This document shows positions 35,600 to 45,379 of a stretch of 64,000 bases of DNA, in pieces (position 1 is the first letter of the stretch; each line of letters opens with the position of its first letter). Position numbers and translations under genes: made by a program. The stretch comes from Pascua guehoae (taxonomy: Eukaryota; Basidiomycota; Tremellomycetes; Trichosporonales; Trichosporonaceae), in NCBI GenBank assembly GCA_001600415.1, contig BCJX01000017.1, positions 282,514-346,513 of the forward strand. The letters run 5' to 3'. Under the pieces are notes generated by a model. The model did not search any database and was not told where the DNA came from. It saw only the letters and a program-made list of their open reading frames with translations.

Positions 35600-36670
35600 C
35601 TGTTGCCCAATGGGCATAACCCGGGGAATGGTGCGTGTGTGCGTATTCATGTTGGCAAAGTGCCATGTGTTGAACTGGTGTGAAGGAGGGCGGATTGTGA
35701 GATTGGGGTGTGTATTGCCGTGTCGTGTGGTGCGAGGTAGTTTGTGGGGTATGCTGGGAGTGAGAGTCCAATGGGGCGGCTCTCATTCGTCGTACCCATG
35801 CCACGGAGTCTGTAGTCTGTTGCTACATGAAGCGCCTACACGATCAATCGGAGTGAGAAAACGTGCACGGGACAGACGGGCGATACCGGCGGCGACTTGA
35901 CAGGTCGTGAGAAGGTAAGTGTCGTCTGCCACTGTTGTTAACCCAACTTGTGTGGCACATGTGTGGCAGCCCAAGCCCAGCTCAGTCCGAATCGATCCGC
36001 TCACGGGTATGATACCTACTGACATGCTGACTGCGCATGGTGACAACTTACCTGGCCCCATCGACTTTTGATTGCCGCACACGACAAGGACAAGGTTGCC
36101 AGTAATTGCTCGGGGAGGAGGTGAACGAGTCTGGCCAGCGTTGTGTGTGCCCGCGGCAATCAAAAGCCGCGACAACTGACGCCAAACGGGGCTGGTCGGT
36201 ATCCAGGCGGATTCCGGTGGCATTTGGGCGACGACCCTGCGAGAGCACCCCGCCCCTCGCTTGCGGTGTTCTACGGGTGATATCGACGGGAATCAGCCCT
36301 GCCCGGCGGTTATCGCCCGTTTGATCTGTCTCGTCGTGTATGGAGAGATGCGCCGCTCGCTAAGACGCAGGCAATCTAATCTCGGCGAGGCCCAGGCTGT
36401 TTCCCAGGACCAGCAGCAGCACTCTCACCGCTTTCACTCACCCCTGTGCACACTCGTTCGCACTCTCACGACAACGCCCGGGCTACCTCGCCAAGCTAGC
36501 CCACCAGCTAGTGGACTTGCAACACTCCACTCGGAAAAGAGATATATACCCCCCATCCAGGCATCAACGAGACATCACCCACCCCTCCTCAACCACCACC
36601 AGCCACCACCCCACCTCCGACTCCAGCCCCGCTCATTCAACCACCACCAACCAAACCACCAAAAGCAACA
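35600..36670. other. Intergenic region upstream of the NmrA-like gene
   Basis: No gene supported. The last 150 bases before 36671 are C/A-rich (CCACC-type runs), a probable promoter or leader. Confidence 0.55.
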
Positions 36671-39090
36671 ATGTCCGCCCCGACCACCATGCGCGTCGTC
36701 GTCTTCCACGCCACGGGCCACCAGGGCGCGTCCGTCTGCCGCACGCTCGTCAACGACAAGGAGTGCACGTTTGACGTGGTGGGGATTACGCGTAATGTCA
36801 ACTCGCCCATTGCGCAGGGTGAGTCCGGGGTGGGGGCGGGGTTATCTGCTTTGGTGGCTCGGCTTGGTTGGGACTCGGCTTTTGGGACTGGTCATGACGA
36901 GTGATTGGGACTGGTCATGGCTCGTCTTGATATCAGGTCTTGAAGGGTCGGTCTTGACTGGTCTTGACTGGTCTTGACTGGTCTCGTCTCGTCTTGCCTC
37001 GACCGGCATCGACCGGCATCGACTTGTGCCGACTTGTGCCGACTCCGACTTGACTTGGACTGGTCGACTCCCATAACCACCATAAGCAGCATAGCTGACA
37101 CCAGAACTCGCAAAGTGCGGCGTCACCATGTGCCCCGGCACGATGGACGACGCGGCGTCGTACGAGCCCGCGCTCAAGGGCGCCCACGGCATGTTCCTCA
37201 TGGGCGACTGTAAGTGCTGTACCCGAGGTTTGGCGCGGTGGTGCTTTGGTGGCGGTGGTGCTCTGGCTATGCTGGGTGTCCAACTCTACCGCCGACACTT
37301 TGTTCGACTGCTGCCGGATCCTTTACCCGCTCCGCCCCTCTCCCCTCTGCCACTTGCACCCTCTCTGCCACTCGCACCCTCTCTGCCACTCTTGTCACTC
37401 TCTGCCACTCTTGTCACTCCCCACCCCTCTCTCCCCACCCTCTCTCCCCACCCCTCTCACTCCCCACCCCTCTCCACCCCTCCCGTTCTGCCACTCCACT
37501 CTGCACTCCAACCTCTGTCTGCCCTCTCCACTCGCTCCCCCACCCCCTTTGCTCCACTAACACCAGTCTGGGCATACTACGACGGCGAGGACGCCGAAAA
37601 GGCCAAGCAGACCGAGATTGCCCACTGCAAAATGGCCATTGACTGCGCCAAGCGCATGGGCATCAAGCACATTGTCTTCTCCACCATGGAGAGTGTCGGC
37701 AACGTGCCCCACTTTGACTCCAAGGCCGAGAGTGAGTCGAGTCCGCTGGAACCGCCGCCACCACATCCACCAATCCGAACCCCATCCCCATCCCGAACCC
37801 CATCCCCACCACCAAACCCCNNNNNNNNNNCACCCCACCCGCTCACACCAGTCACGGCCTACATGACCAAGCTCGGCATGCCCGCGACGCAGCTCTACAA
37901 GTCGTTCTACATGAACTACCTCCTCGGCGTAAACTACATGGTCAAGGGCAACACGACCGTCCTCCGCATTCCCCTCCCGGACGACACGGTCATCCCCGCC
38001 ATGGCCGTCGAGCAGACGGGCATGTGGGTCCGCGCCGCCCTCTGCAACCCCGACATGTGGATTGGTGAGTTCAGAGCGCGCGCGCGTGTGGTGGAGGGCC
38101 GAGTGTGTGGGCTTTGGGCGCGTCCCCGGCGCCTGCTGGGTTTGAGCGGACGCGTGTCTCCGTGCTCCCCGTGCGAGCTTGGCTGAGCTCGCCTGGGCTT
38201 GATTGTGTGCTCGCCTGGGCTTGGGTGTGCTCGCCTGGCTGTCCGCGGCGGTCCTCAGCCCCGACCTCGGTCCTGAGTCTCTCCATCCCCCACTCCCACT
38301 CCCACTCTCCCCCGCCATCTCTTGTCTTCATCGAGGGCAACCACCCTCCCCCCGCCCGCTATCTCTTCATCAAGGACAACCACCCTCCCCCGCGGTCCTC
38401 AACCCACCTCGGTCTTGTAGTTTTGCCTGCCCCCAATACCCCATACTCCCTTTCCCCGCCCCCAATCTCCTGTCTCGATCGATAGCAACCATCCCACGTC
38501 TCAGCTCTAACACCCAGGCAAGGACATGTACGCGTGCTCCGAGCTGCTCACGGTCGGCGGCATTGCCAAGACGTTTACCGACGTGCTCGGGTGCACGTTT
38601 GAGACGCAGCACCGCACGCGCGACGAGTTTATGAACGACAAGACGATCGACCCCGAGATTTTCAAGACGTACATGGTGTACATGCGCGGGTGAGTCTTGT
38701 TTTGTTTGTGCATGTGCTGTGGATGTCCTCGCGACGCCGACATCATCCCACGCCCACGCCAACCCACACACCCACCACTCCACCCCACACACCACCGACT
38801 TTGCTCTCCGAGTCCACCGTACCTCATCCGACACCAACCTTCTTTCTTGCCCCCTTGCCAACTTGACACGTACTTTGCAACACAAACACCACTCCCAACC
38901 AACATCCCTACTCCCGGGACACCACACTACACTCCCCCTTACGCCCCGAACACCCCCCTCCCCCCCCCTAACCCCCAGCATGCTCAAGCGCGACCCCACC
39001 ATGTCCAAGAAGGTCGTCCCGGACCAGTGGGATCTCGCGGCCTGGTGCAAGCACTCGGAGACGCTCCTCCGCAAGAAGTTTGACTGCTAG
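36671..39090 (+). CDS. NmrA-like NAD(P)-binding Rossmann protein
   Basis: The gene is split by long repeat-rich introns. Exon 1 (36671-36818) carries MRVVVFHATGHQGASVCRTL, the dinucleotide-binding loop. Later exons give ELAKCGVTMCPGTMDD, LKGAHGMFLMGD, the WAYYDGEDAEKAKQTEIAHC stretch, KRMGIKHIVFSTMESVGNVP, and the C-terminal half TAYMTKLGMPATQLYKSFYM and IPLPDDTVIPAMAVEQTGMW. NmrA-type proteins act as redox-sensing regulators or short-chain reductases; most keep the Rossmann fold without a catalytic Tyr. The first Gly of the usual GxTGxxG loop is His here (HATGHQG). A 10-base N gap (37821-37830) lies inside one intron. Function beyond family level is not inferable. Confidence 0.8.
36925..37060. 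repeat. Intronic tandem repeat in the NmrA-like gene
   Basis: Tandem units TGGTCTTGAC (about 36955-36990) run into GGCATCGACC and GTGCCGACTT repeats. The array lies in intron 1, before the AGCTGACACCAG acceptor at 37104. Confidence 0.85.
37821..37830. other. Assembly gap, 10 N
   Basis: Ten N bases lie within an intron of the NmrA-like gene, in C-rich low-complexity sequence. Confidence 0.95.
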
Positions 39091-40203
39091 ACGTGCCGTG
39101 CAGTCGCCAGAAACGCAGACACTTCCATATGTCTGCCCCCATCGGTCCCGGGTCGTGGTCTCTCGTAGGTTGGAAAAGTGTGCTCGCTCGACTGTGGGCG
39201 GGGTGAGAGTCTGAAGCAAGAAGAATATGTACACGCGTCATTATGCAGTCATCTGAAGCTGCTTCTTCTGTGCTACTCACTGCTCGTTCTTCTGTTCTTC
39301 TCTATTCTCTGTTCTCTGTTCTGTTCTCTGTTCTGTTCTCCGTTCTCCGTCCTCCGTTCTGTTCTCCGGTCTGTCCTCCGTTCTGTCCTCCGTTCTGTTC
39401 TGCGTTCTGTTCTCCGCTCTTTCTTGCCCCTGGGCCTGCTGTGGCTTTGACGCCGTGCATTCCATCCCAGGCTGATAGCCCTCTTTCGCCTGTTTCGCGC
39501 TCCACCTGGATCGCGGCACAGTGTAGACACGCCGCGGCGTATGGGATTTGTGATAGCTCGCCCCACTCTGCCCCAGACCTCAGCCAATTCTCCATACGAG
39601 CTCGCCTTTCCTGGCGCACTCGTTGACACGTTTTCATTCCACACACCGTCTCCAGACCACGGCTTGTGTTAGGGCCGATCTTGCATCTGGGCCACCTGCC
39701 ACCTGGCTCTGACACCGTTCTGCATTCAACCTCAAGCCTGATAGGCGCCTTGCCTATTTCGTTCTTCACCTGGATCGCGGCACGTCAATCGACTCGGCTC
39801 GTCCCTCTGGGATTTTTGTGCCAACTCGACCAACTGTGCCCCAGACCGCGGCCATCCTGCATGCTCCATATCGTCGCGCACTCCTTGACACGTTGCAATC
39901 TTCACACGGTCTCCAGACGCCGTCTTGTGTTACCATCGACTGGTATTCTACATGTCTCCCTACATGCCTCGCACTTGCCTCTGTCTTGACACCGGTGCCA
40001 TACTCCCATTGCCCTCGTCTGCAATCAACCACATGCGGTACCCCTGCCCACCCCGCTGACATTGACCATGACTCACCACACTCGCCCGCCGAACACGCCC
40101 ACCAGCACGCCCAGCAATGCAGGTTTGCGCCCAGCCCAAGCTCGCCATCGTCGGCTTTGAGCCCAGCCCACCGGGACATCGCTCCCTATCGTCTTACACC
40201 ACA
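39091..40203. other. Repeat-rich spacer downstream of the NmrA-like gene
   Basis: Contains a CTGTTCTCYGTTCTG-type tandem array (about 39290-39425) and a two-copy diverged tandem duplication of about 263 bases. No gene supported. Confidence 0.65.
39459..39950. repeat. Diverged tandem duplication, period about 263 bases
   Basis: Copy 1 runs from about 39459 and copy 2 from about 39722. Anchors include CACCTGGATCGCGGCAC (39503 and 39767), GCCCCAGACC, GCGCACTCSTTGACACGTT (39614 and 39876) and CTTGTGTTA near each end. The order is fully preserved while the intervening sequence has drifted. Confidence 0.85.
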
Positions 40204-40274
40204 ACATCGTTGGTGAAACGGTATCATGCTACTTTGCCATAGTAGCGGCAGGAGTTCGACTCTCCTACGATGTA
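40204..40274 (+). tRNA. tRNA-Gly(GCC)
   Basis: Acceptor stem ACATCGT pairs perfectly with ACGATGT, discriminator A. The A box region is TGGTGAAACGGTATCA. Anticodon stem CTACT pairs with AGTAG around loop TTGCCAT, giving anticodon GCC, and the T arm is AGGAGTTCGACTCTCCT. It has no intron. A short T4 run follows at 40283-40286. The first base is A (A1-U72), which is unusual because nuclear elongator tRNAs nearly always begin with G. Confidence 0.88.
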
Positions 40275-40431
40275 GGCTCTTCTTTTGCGGCCCCAGCTGC
40301 CGTTTTGGATCGTGCAGAGCGTGCCGGAAGGGCGCAGATGCCGAGGCATGCAGATGTTCGAGGTGCTGCCAACTTGGAGGCCGTGTAAGAGTCGGTAGCC
40401 CGACCATGCGAAGCATCGTTGGGGGATTTTT

Positions 40432-40500
40432 GGTGCCGACCTCATGCCAACCAGTGCGCAACTGTCAAGCATGCGCTCTAACCAACTGAGCCCAATCGCC
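40432..40500 (-). pseudogene. Truncated tRNA-like remnant
   Basis: On the minus strand the sequence opens with a good D arm and A box (GGCTCAGTTGGTTAGAGC). It continues with an anticodon-arm-like stem CATGC/GCATG containing a putative intron, then the variable region AGGTC. It then diverges: no T arm or B box (GGTTCGANNCC) follows, and no 3' strand pairs with the 5' GGCGATT. I read it as a tRNA gene broken before the T arm. Confidence 0.5.
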
Positions 40501-40592
40501 ATTGACGAGTGCATCCTGTTGTAGAAACTAGAGAGTAGAGTAACATGAAGAGCGGAGATACTGAATTGTATGCTTATAAGGGTGCGCGCCGC

Positions 40593-40615
40593 GCGGCGCC
40601 CCCGCGGGGCGCCGC
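40593..40615. other. Perfect GC hairpin
   Basis: Arms GCGGCGCCCC and GGGGCGCCGC pair over ten bases around a three-base loop, set in a longer GC-only stretch. It lies about 135 bases downstream of the Gfo/Idh stop codon, so it would be in that gene's 3' UTR or just beyond. Confidence 0.7.
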
Positions 40616-40749
40616 GAGCAGCGCTACAAGGCAGTCACTTATTGCAACACATCCAAGGGCCGAGCACCGGGGCAGTGTGGTGCATTTCGCCAGCCGCCTC
40701 TACGACTGAGCGGCGCACAAACATGCCCAGTCCGGAGTCTACGACTGAG

Positions 40750-43717
40750 CTACTGGAGCGCATCCATGATCATCTTGAACACGACGAGGTCCTCCCTCGC
40801 TGTCCGTCAGTCCCAGACTAGATTTCACAGCGCCCGCTCGTTCCCGATTCCCCCCCACGCGGCGCCACTCACCATCAGCCGGGTCCGTCTTGACGTGTGC
40901 GCCACGCACGACGGCGTCGTAGAGGGCGCGGTACTCGAGCAAAAAGGCGTCCTCGTACGTCGGGCGCAGCGTCTCCTCGCTGTGGTCGCCGTTGGGCTTG
41001 GTCATGAGGATTGTCGCCGTGATGGGGAGACCGCGGACGAAGGGTCTGGGTGTTAGTTTGGGTGTGTGGGTCGGGGTTGGGGGTGGGGGCGGGGGGTTGG
41101 GGATGTAGCTGCGCGGGGGCGATGGGCGGAGAGGACATGGGCGTGCGTAGGGTATGTAAATGTGGTGACGACGATAGCGAGGGCAGTGCGGGGCGTGAGT
41201 GGGCCCGCACTCTGCCGCCTACTTGTACCATCTGCCACCTCCTCATACTCCCACACCGACCCCACCAAGCTATCTGCTACCCCCAACCCCCACCCCATCC
41301 CCTCCCCCGCGCCACTCCTGCCCACCCCATACTTGCCCGACTCACGTATCATACGTGACCTTTACCCGCTTGTCGCCCGTATACACCTCGACATGGGCGT
41401 CAAACACGCGCACGTCGTCGATGCCCACCTCGTAGTAGGCCGTAAACCCGTCGCTGAGCGTCAGTTGCCTCTCCACCGAGCCGCCGCATAACTCCTCCGG
41501 AGGCGAGTCATAAGTACACAGACTCAGGCCAAGATTCAGACTCATGCCCAGCCTCATGCCCAGACTCATGCCCAGCCTCATGCCCAGACTCATGCCCAGC
41601 CTCATGCCCAGACTCATGCCCATCCCCAGACTCAACCCCAGCCCCAGACTCCGACCCACCAACACCCAACGCACTACTCAAACAAGACCCAGATCCACTG
41701 CGCATCCGGCCCCCTGGCCGCACCCACGACACGCCGGGGCATGCCGACCAGCTCGCGCATGGCGCTAATGTCATGGCTCGACAGGCCCGTGAGGAGCCCC
41801 CACGTCGCGCGGTCGAGGGCATTGTCCGCGCGCGCGCCCAGGGCCTCGCGGAGCATGTGGTCCGAGAGCGCCTGCCGGTCCGAGATTGCAGACGCCGGTG
41901 TGTCTAGAACGGTGTCAGCGGCAGAATGGGCGTAAGGCGAGTCGGAGTCGCGTGGTACGTGTCCGAGCCGGCGGTCTATACTGTAGCGACTGGCGACAGT
42001 ACCCGACGACACCGCACAAGGACATATTGTCGACACGGGCCGACCAGGGCCGACACCACATACCCGTAAACTTGACCGGGAACGAGCCGCTCTGCTCGAC
42101 GAAAAAGTCGTTTTTCCCAATCAGGTCGCGCACGCGTACTGCTGTTAGTTTGACATATTGCCGGCACAGCAAGATGGTACTCAGCGGTACCATTGCCTCA
42201 CGCGCCGGCCTCGCCTCCAGTACCACCCCCCGCCCTCCCCCTCCGGCGCCCCACCAACCCATGCCGCATACTCCCAGCCTCACCCCCACCCCAACCCCCC
42301 AGCCTCACCCCCTTCCATCGCGCCCTTCACCCCCCTCCCCCCCGGCCCCCCGAAGGGCCCCCCATGACACCCACAACGCACCATACCGAATCGCCCCCTT
42401 AGGCGTCTCCCGCACGACGTCCCGGACACGCAAAAACGCCTCGGCATACCGCCGCATCGTTCCGACAAACACGACGCGGTTGGCTTGCTGCCGCGCGGCC
42501 TCGATCGCGTCCGCGCCCTCGATACTCAGTGCCATGGGTTTCTCGACAAAGACGTGCTTGCCCGCGGCGAGCGCGGCGAGCGTGTGCGAGACGTGGTACT
42601 CGCTGTGGTGTCAGGGGGTGTGGGGTGTGGATGCTGGGCTTGGTGGGGCGAAACTTGCAAACCGTGAACTGGGGACTGGGAACTGGGGACTGGGGACTGG
42701 GGACTGGGGACTGGGGACTGGGGACTGGGGACTGGGGACTGGGGACTGGGGACTGGGGACTGGGGACTGGCAACTGGGAACTCGGACTGGGGCCGATGGA
42801 ATGAGCCTTTGCCTTGCCTTGGATGGTCGTGAGCCGTGGTCAAGAGTCGCTGGCTGTCGTCTAGCCTGCTCTCTACCCAGACGCGTACACGGCAGTTCGG
42901 GGATAGCACCGGGAAATGCCCTCAGTCTCCTATCCGCTGCCATTCGACCACCATGGACCACATGTGAAACGGTAGCTACCCCATCGCCCTGCCCACTCCC
43001 CCGAAAGGAAGCGGCCAGGCTATGACCGGGCGCACCAGCACCAAAGGCTGTGAACATGCCCGATATCAGCAGATATGGGACTACGTTCGTCGAGGCGCGA
43101 CCATCGAGTCGCTGGTCAGACGTTTGTCACTACCCCCAGTACCCCCCAGCACCCCAACACCCAGCACCCAGCACCCCAGCACCCAGAACCCAAGCACCCC
43201 AGAACCCCAGCATCCCACCCCGACTCACTCGGCACTCATAACCATGACCAAGTCGACATCGTCAGCCTCGGCCAGCATGGCGCCAATGTCAGTATACGTC
43301 CTGGCCACGTTGAACTTTGTGCCGGCGTGCCGCAGGGCGTCGCGCGACACGTCGACGAGCGCGACGACGCGGAACAGGTGCGACGCGAGTAGGAGGTTGG
43401 GGAGCTGGGTGTCAGAGGCAGTAGTAGGCTGCGGTATGAGAGGTGTAGTTAAGAGAGCTTGGGCTGGTCGGAGAGCTGTGAAGGAAGACTTGGGGCATGA
43501 ACTTTGGCAAGAACCTGGGCAAGAGGTTTGGCGTGGACGTGGACGTGGACATGCCCACTTCCAGGCGCGGGATGGTACTAGACTGGAAATGGACGTCGTG
43601 GGTGGAGGGCACACACGTGGTTGTTGAGCGCGACGAGGCCGACGCCGACGACCTGGAATCAGCGCTGTCTCCGAGGCGACGTACGGCGACGCGGAGGACG
43701 GGGTCGGAGGGGCTCAT
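40750..43717 (-). CDS. Gfo/Idh/MocA-family NAD(P)-dependent oxidoreductase
   Basis: The start at 43717 gives [11 protein letters not shown], spliced by a GTACGT donor to [18 protein letters not shown], the Rossmann GxGxxA/G loop. Next come [20 protein letters not shown] and [12 protein letters not shown], then the diagnostic [20 protein letters not shown] followed by KPMAL (EKP motif, whose Lys is catalytic in the family). The C-terminal alpha/beta domain follows, with [40 protein letters not shown] and the last exon [16 protein letters not shown]. These enzymes oxidise sugars, inositols or related compounds; the substrate is not predictable here. There are seven or more exons, with introns filled by three different minisatellites. 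Confidence 0.83.
41535..41640. repeat. Intronic 12-base tandem repeat (Gfo/Idh gene)
   Basis: About eight copies of CCCAGACTCATG / CCCAGCCTCATG alternate within one intron of the oxidoreductase gene. Confidence 0.9.
42666..42780. repeat. Intronic 7-base tandem repeat (Gfo/Idh gene)
   Basis: About 14-15 copies of GGGGACT, with GGGAACT variants at the edges, form a G-rich array inside another intron. The strand could form G-quadruplexes. Confidence 0.92.
43130..43208. repeat. Intronic CCCAGCACC repeat (Gfo/Idh gene)
   Basis: A degenerate array of CCCAGCACC / CCCAGAACC units in the same intron as the GGGGACT array. Confidence 0.85.
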
Positions 43718-44112
43718 TGTGAGGTCGATGTTGACGGGAAGTGTGCAGATGGACAATGGGCGATGACGACGAGGGCGTCCATAGCGGACTTCGGCCTTCG
43801 GGCCGGTGCCAGGCACAATGGGCCGGGATGCCACAGTGGGAATGCCACTCTCGGGCGACTCTCAGCCGATCAGGAGCATGGGCACTACAGCATGCCGACT
43901 GGCTTAGGCGGCGTGAGCAAAGATCGCCTTACCGTTCACCGTTGACGGGCAGGTAGCTTGCAGCGCGCTCTACTGAGGCTTAACCCTTATGCACACCACC
44001 ATGCAGCAGAACTGAAGAGCATCACTGCCGATATCGGACTTGCAATGCTGCACCTAGGGCTACTCTGCCCACATGTTAACAAACCTACTGATACACTGCA
44101 TACCTCTACACT
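43718..44112. other. Intergenic spacer
   Basis: Lies between the Gfo/Idh start and the SF3B6 stop. No feature recognised. Confidence 0.55.
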
Positions 44113-44858
44113 CTAGTCCTGCATGCCCAACCGCCTCTTCTCCGCCAGGAGCTCCTGTTCGCGCACGCGCAGCTCGGCCTTTGCCAGCGCGCTCGCCTGC
44201 TGCTTTGAGGGCTGGTGGTAGAGCACTGGGGAGAGATAACGCAATGGGCCAGGTGGTCGAGAGTGACAATCGTGGGGAGCCCGTATTTCGGCAGGGGAAG
44301 ACGAGTACAGGACACCGGGAGGATCAATCGATTGTGCAGCCAGTAATTGAACGGGAGATGTATGTTGGGTCGTTTGGCGCATCGGCATCGAGAGCAGCAT
44401 GGGATCATGAGCACCGTGGCAATGAAGTACAGTCGGAGGAGAGAACAACAGCGACCACGTCACAAGAAAATTGCGAACAGCGTCAGCACAATCACACTCC
44501 CACAACACCAACTGCCTTGACGCACCGACAATGTACCGCTCCATGAGGTGGAAGCCGTTCAGGTTGTTGATGGCGTCCTTGGCATCGTCGGGGCTCTCAT
44601 ACACGACATACGCCGTGCCCTTGGTCTTGAGCTCGGACGAGTTGCCCATCCGCACCTGCCGGATTGGGCCATACTTGCCAAACAGGTCGTACAGGTCGGG
44701 TCCGGTGATGTTGAAGTTGCTGGCGTTAGCTACACTGGGACGAGACCGTAGCTCACAGATTCCTGACGCTGAGAAGTTGTCAGCACCATACGACACACGA
44801 TGTGAACAACTTACAAGAGTGTTCTTGATGTCAGGGGATCCCTGGGTGCTTGCGACAT
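44113..44858 (-). CDS. SF3B6: SF3B6 (p14), branch-site-contacting U2 snRNP protein
   Basis: p14 contacts the pre-mRNA branch-point adenosine within SF3b. Four exons, 44815-44858, 44757-44768, 44526-44719 and 44113-44225, join in frame to 120 residues. Exon 2 is only 12 bases and is essential: it completes the RNP2 motif RTLFVRNLNFNITG. RNP1 is GTAYVVYESPDDAKDA, preceded by LFGKYGPIRQVRMGN, close to human p14. The C-terminal helix EQELLAEKRRLG matches the family tail. Its presence is notable because branch-site spacing in this genome is very tight. Confidence 0.93.
44757..44768 (-). other. 12-base microexon of SF3B6
   Basis: Flanked by a TTCTCAG acceptor and a GTGAGC donor on the minus strand. 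It supplies the middle of FVRNL; skipping it would remove exactly four residues of RNP2. Confidence 0.85.
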
Positions 44859-45379
44859 GGTGGCAAAGGGGGGAAGGTCGAGGAAGGGAAGGTGAGAGGA
44901 GGAGCTGCCGCGCTGCTGTGACGAGGATTGGAGCGCGCTGTTCGACGGTCAGAGATGCAAGTATGCGTCCTGACAATGTCGTTTTAGAGGTCGGAAGTGA
45001 CAGTAGTCTCCCGAGTGTTGAAGGGTGTTGGTGGCGATGAACACGAGGTGAGTCTTGTCAATTGTTGTCAATAACAACGTCAACTGGATGCGCAGAGATG
45101 CGCGCAATCCACAAAGTCACCGAGATGGATCAGCTGGATTTGATCCCGCTATCAGTTGGGATAAATGATCAGAAAACCGGGACACATTAATTGCGTGCCT
45201 GGGCGCTAGGGTGGCCTAGGCTTGCGGAAATCTTTGGCAGCACGAGCAATGGCGAAGGACGGATGCAGAGCAAAGCTGGCTGCAGTGGGCGAGATGGGAT
45301 CGAGGACGAGCGAGCATCATCATCGACTCTTGATCATCTCTCTCTAGACCTAGACATAACCTAGACACACCAAAAAAAA
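44859..45379. promoter_or_regulatory. Divergent promoter region, SF3B6 / zuotin
   Basis: A 520-base shared upstream region with an A9 run immediately before the zuotin ATG. No gene seen; promoter role by position. Confidence 0.45.

Noticed and set aside
40725..40760. A-box-like TAGCTCAGTCGTAGA on the minus strand
   Set aside because: It overlaps the final codons and stop (CAG TAG) of the Gfo/Idh gene and no B box or cloverleaf follows; likely chance.
42399..43057. Ser/Pro/Gln repeat ORFs on the minus strand
   Set aside because: They are translations of the GGGGACT intronic array and do not join the flanking oxidoreductase exons.
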